DNA of 55,258 nt from the NCBI GenBank assembly GCA_964513655.1, contig CAZENQ010000012.1, forward strand, positions 1 to 55,258, given 5' to 3'. Each line of letters begins with the position of its first letter. Position 1 is the stretch's first letter. The notes below the pieces were generated by a model. It ran no database searches, had not been told where the DNA came from, and worked only from the letters and a program-made list of their open reading frames with translations. This document shows, one piece after another, positions 52,546-55,258 of the stretch. The position numbers and the translations under genes were made by a program. The DNA comes from G020350405 sp964513655. Lineage in GTDB: Bacteria > Planctomycetota > Phycisphaerae > Sedimentisphaerales > Anaerobacaceae.

Positions 52546-53694
52546 CTATTCACTCACCCACCACGGCAGACTATCCGAATAATACCCCACAATCGCCTTT
52601 CTCACTTTTAACGGGTTTATCATTCCCATCTGGCGATAAATAACCTTGCCGCCTGGCTCCACCAACATCGTGTACGGAATACCACCCGGCCATTTCTTAT
52701 CCACAGCTTCAATCAGGTTGTACACGTTGCCCGAATCAGACAGATAGTTTTTACCCGATGCATGATGCTCCTTCAGAAACGCAAGCACCCCCTCCTTGTT
52801 ACCCAACCGGTCGGCGCTGATTGTAACCAGCTCGAACTCCGTCGTTCTTCTGTTGCGGTATATCTGGTAAATCTTGACAAGCTCTGGAAATTCTATCTTG
52901 CACGGCCCGCACCACGTCGCCCACACGTTTATCAAGCGCAGCTTCTTTGTGTTGTTCTTGACGAGCTTTTTTATGCCGTCTACATCTATCATCTCGACCT
53001 TCACCTTCTCCTTCGCCAGCTTCTCGCGCTCTTTCTCCACCAGTGCGCGCTTGTCCGACCACTTAATCGAACACCCGAACGTCTTCGTCTTTGCAACCGG
53101 CACTTCTTTATCCGTTAACAGCGCATCAATCGCGTTGCGGGCATCCTGCGCCGCTTCCGGCTTCTCCATCCACTCCGAGCTGTCGATTCTCCCGACGTAC
53201 TGTAGAGTCCGGTATTCATCGAATATAAATGTATGCGGCGTCGTTACCGGCCCGTATGCCTTCGCCAGCTCCTGCGTATCACCGTCATAAAGATATGGAA
53301 AGTTAAACCCTTTGTCCTTCGCCCGTACCTTCATATCCTCCAGAGTATCGCCCACGTCCGTCCACGCTAACTCGTCTAACCGCAGCGCGCACGGGTCGTT
53401 CGACGATATTGCAACGACCGCAACACCCTTGCCCTTGTAATCGGCGGCAAGCTTCTTCATCCGCTCCTCGTACGCCTGCGCAGTCGGACAGTGATTACTG
53501 GTAAATATCACGACAAGTACCTTTGCGCCTGCAAAGTCCGCCAGGCTGTGTTTCTTTCCGTCGACACCCGCCAGATAAAAAAACGGCGCCGTTGCCCCTA
53601 TCTCCAAAGTCTTGGGCTCATAACCCGCCGAACAAACACTCACCATCAAAACCATCACCACGGCCGCCACGACACATTTACCAAATCTACCCAT
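52546..53694 (-). CDS. Exported tandem thioredoxin-fold protein (redoxin plus TlpA-like)
   Basis: 382 aa with a signal peptide (VVAAVVMVLMVSVCSAG). Domain 1 (about 30-195) is AhpC/TSA-like (TAPFFYLAGVDGKKHSLADF, SNHCPTAQAYEERM, with Cys69 and a second Cys102). Domain 2 (about 232-370) is TlpA/ResA-like with the active site WATWCGPCKIEF (Cys262, Cys265). The N-terminal domain keeps one Cys at the peroxiredoxin-like position, the C-terminal domain a full CxxC. It probably works in periplasmic thiol redox or reduction of c-type cytochrome partners. Confidence 0.87.
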   Translation of the reverse strand: MGRFGKCVVAAVVMVLMVSVCSAGYEPKTLEIGATAPFFYLAGVDGKKHSLADFAGAKVLVVIFTSNHCPTAQAYEERMKKLAADYKGKGVAVVAISSNDPCALRLDELAWTDVGDTLEDMKVRAKDKGFNFPYLYDGDTQELAKAYGPVTTPHTFIFDEYRTLQYVGRIDSSEWMEKPEAAQDARNAIDALLTDKEVPVAKTKTFGCSIKWSDKRALVEKEREKLAKEKVKVEMIDVDGIKKLVKNNTKKLRLINVWATWCGPCKIEFPELVKIYQIYRNRRTTEFELVTISADRLGNKEGVLAFLKEHHASGKNYLSDSGNVYNLIEAVDKKWPGGIPYTMLVEPGGKVIYRQMGMINPLKVRKAIVGYYSDSLPWWVSE

Positions 53695-53714
53695 TCTTAA
53701 AACCTCCTTCTAAC

Positions 53715-54455
53715 TTATTCAGTACTCTCGCTTTTGTTTTTATCTGGCTTCCATTTCAATCTCCCTACCTCTTCCGGCTTAACAAATTCTACATCTCCAC
53801 CATTATACAATACATTGCAACCTTTTCCTTCGTGATTTTCAAAAGTTAGTATCTCAGCCCCACCAAATTGATTCCAGCCCCCCTTAGTCTCAAAAAGCAG
53901 CACTATATCATTCTGTGAGTTCGGCTCAGCGTTCGGATTAATGGCATAACTGCATCGCTCCTTCCTATTTCCTGGGCACCTGAAGCGTTCACCATGCACG
54001 TCAACGTGTTTCACAAGTAAATCGCACCATCTATGGGCCGTTGGATACTGGCCATCATTATCACCAGCGTAAAGCAAGATTGCCTTTCTGAGACCTGATA
54101 TATTTGCTATACACGCCACGCTGTGGGCATTACTTCTCATTCTGTATAGTACTCCCAAACCCAAGACAACCGCCACTGCTACTGCGATAACTATTCCTGC
54201 GATTGAAAGGCTTATGCCTTTTAGTTGCTCCTTGTTTCCCTTGATTTTAAATATGCTAATGATGCCAAGAATGATCGCGAGCGGTACAGTGATAGGTACG
54301 GCTTTGACAAATATATGGTCAAAGGTAATAATTGGTAGAAAACTTATCAGGACGAGTCCGATAGAACACATTGCTAATTTTGATATTTTTGGCTTTTGTC
54401 TTCGCAAATTGACTTTTGTTTGGCTTTCAGTTGTATTTTTGCCTGCACTATTCAT
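53715..54455 (-). CDS. DUF4190-like membrane protein with prepilin-type H-X9-DG-like tail
   Basis: 246 aa. A polar N terminus (30 residues) precedes two or three membrane helices (about 30-50, 52-72, 82-103; a DUF4190-like layout). An extracytoplasmic domain then shows NISGLRKAILLYAGDNDGQY, the pattern of planctomycete type II pseudopilins, and ENHEGKGCNVLYNGGDVEFV (an H-X9-DG variant, with GG instead of DG). It appears to be a hybrid of a membrane anchor and a pseudopilin C-terminal domain without a prepilin signal. It is more AT-rich than neighbours. The role is unknown. Confidence 0.78.
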   Translation of the reverse strand: MNSAGKNTTESQTKVNLRRQKPKISKLAMCSIGLVLISFLPIITFDHIFVKAVPITVPLAIILGIISIFKIKGNKEQLKGISLSIAGIVIAVAVAVVLGLGVLYRMRSNAHSVACIANISGLRKAILLYAGDNDGQYPTAHRWCDLLVKHVDVHGERFRCPGNRKERCSYAINPNAEPNSQNDIVLLFETKGGWNQFGGAEILTFENHEGKGCNVLYNGGDVEFVKPEEVGRLKWKPDKNKSESTE

Positions 54456-54511
54456 ATTTCATCCCTTTGTGCAAAATCACTCTGTTTTCGAACTTCGTAT
54501 TTTTGCTTATC

Positions 54512-55258
54512 TCAACGGTTAAGAATCTTTCGCAACACGCTTATCAGCGTCTTCGCTTCAAAATAACTCTTCCCTAAACGCAGATACACCGTCTTGGGAC
54601 CGCCGACCCGCACCTTCCCCACCGTTTTCGCGAACAGCTTGTCAGCTTTCGTACCTTGCTCTTCGCTGAATGAAAACACCAGATCCCGCCCGCTCGTTAC
54701 AATACTCCTTATCCCCCACCTGCTCGCCGCGATTCTAAGCTCTGCTAACTCCAACAGCAGCTTGACCTCCTCCGGCACAGGCCCATACACGTCCGCCAGT
54801 TCACCCTTTGTCTGTTCCAGGTCCTCCTTGTTTTTCGCCACCGCAATCTTTCGATACGCGTCCATCCGGTGCCTGTCCGTAGGTATGTAATTCCTCGGTA
54901 TATACGTCGTAAATCCCAAATCAATCGTCGCCGTTGCTATCGCCTCCACCGGCTCGTTCTTCATTCTCTTCACTGCATCAGCCAACAGCTCGCAGTACAT
55001 CTGATACCCGACTAACTGAATATGCCCCGACTGCTCCGGCCCCAATATGTTCCCCGCCCCCCGAATCTCCAAATCCCGAAGCGCAATCCTGAAGCCCGCC
55101 CCCAAGTGCGAGTACTCTTCAATCGCCTTCAGCCGCCTCGCCGCCACCGGCGTTATCGACCGCGTCTTCGGAAGCAGCATATACGCATACGCCCGATGCT
55201 TATACCTGCCCACCCTGCCGCGACGTTGGTGCAGCTCGGCCACCCGAACCGGTCCGCG
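54512..55258 (-). CDS. mfd: Transcription-repair coupling factor Mfd, C-terminal part (partial)
   Basis: The last ~248 residues of Mfd, which removes stalled RNA polymerase and recruits UvrA. Visible are the motif VI region AELHQRRGRVGRYKHRAYAY, SHLGAGFRIALRDLEIRGAG, NILGPEQSGHIQLVGYQMY, and the C-terminal D7 domain with YIPTDRHRMDAYRKIAVA and YGPVPEEV. The gene continues beyond the right edge. With uvrA in the same window, transcription-coupled repair is present. The end of the protein (SVLRKILNR) is normal. Confidence 0.95.
   Translation of the reverse strand, partial: RGPVRVAELHQRRGRVGRYKHRAYAYMLLPKTRSITPVAARRLKAIEEYSHLGAGFRIALRDLEIRGAGNILGPEQSGHIQLVGYQMYCELLADAVKRMKNEPVEAIATATIDLGFTTYIPRNYIPTDRHRMDAYRKIAVAKNKEDLEQTKGELADVYGPVPEEVKLLLELAELRIAASRWGIRSIVTSGRDLVFSFSEEQGTKADKLFAKTVGKVRVGGPKTVYLRLGKSYFEAKTLISVLRKILNR

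Overview
The window looks like a chromosome segment of a Gram-negative planctomycete, most probably class Phycisphaerae. The evidence is a bifunctional LpxC-FabZ fusion inside a complete lipid A/BamA envelope cluster, several Sec-exported proteins and lipoproteins of planctomycete type, a protein with an H-X9-DG-like prepilin tail, a 1464-residue acyl-CoA dehydratase activase-like protein, and dispersed non-coding repeats of the AAAACAAAACCAAT and ATTCGTG kind. The lineage call is inference from gene content; no rRNA is present.

Layout. 1-696 is the 5' part of ilvB (minus strand), with a strong promoter and a roughly 200-nt leader that holds a terminator-like hairpin. 1086-4635 is an accessory island: a two-gene cassette (Rossmann methyltransferase-like protein with a DPPW motif, then a dGTPase-like HD hydrolase) between two ~79-bp imperfect direct repeats. 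4440-5780 is a repeat-rich non-coding stretch that includes a 127-nt imperfect palindrome. 5852-11044 carries a NifU-type Fe-S protein, mtnA, uvrA and endonuclease V. 11304-13559 is a large exported protein with C-terminal zinc ribbons.

13611-28583 is a nearly unbroken minus-strand run. In transcription order it is glmU, prs, rplY (L25/CTC), pth, rpsF, ssb, rpsR, rplI, dnaB, bamA, ompH/skp, lpxD, lpxC-fabZ, lpxA, a Gfo/Idh/MocA dehydrogenase and a cyclophilin lipoprotein. A tRNA-Gln(UUG) and a possible structured RNA lie upstream of glmU. Precursor supply (UDP-GlcNAc, PRPP), translation, replication and outer-membrane assembly are thus encoded side by side. 29373-38320 holds a pseudopilin, mnmA, ftsK, a radical SAM/HhH protein, a possible 36-aa ORF whose ribosome binding site lies in a hairpin, a zinc-ribbon membrane protein, a TPR lipoprotein and an NfeD-type serine protease.

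38379-42359 is the replication set dnaN-dciA-gyrB (minus strand). The 548-bp region upstream of dnaN is AT-rich, has a near-consensus DnaA box and several inverted repeats, and is a candidate origin region. It also carries the divergent promoter region of the giant activase gene (42908-47302). The rest holds mnmG, acpS, a SurA/PpiC-like lipoprotein, a small lipoprotein, a TolB-like propeller, a tandem thioredoxin-fold protein, a membrane/prepilin-like protein and the C-terminal part of mfd.

The best candidate for an undescribed system is the repeat-flanked methyltransferase-like plus dGTPase pair. dGTPases are known anti-phage effectors, and this gene pairing, its AT-rich composition and its flanking repeats suggest an acquired defence module. 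That function is inference.
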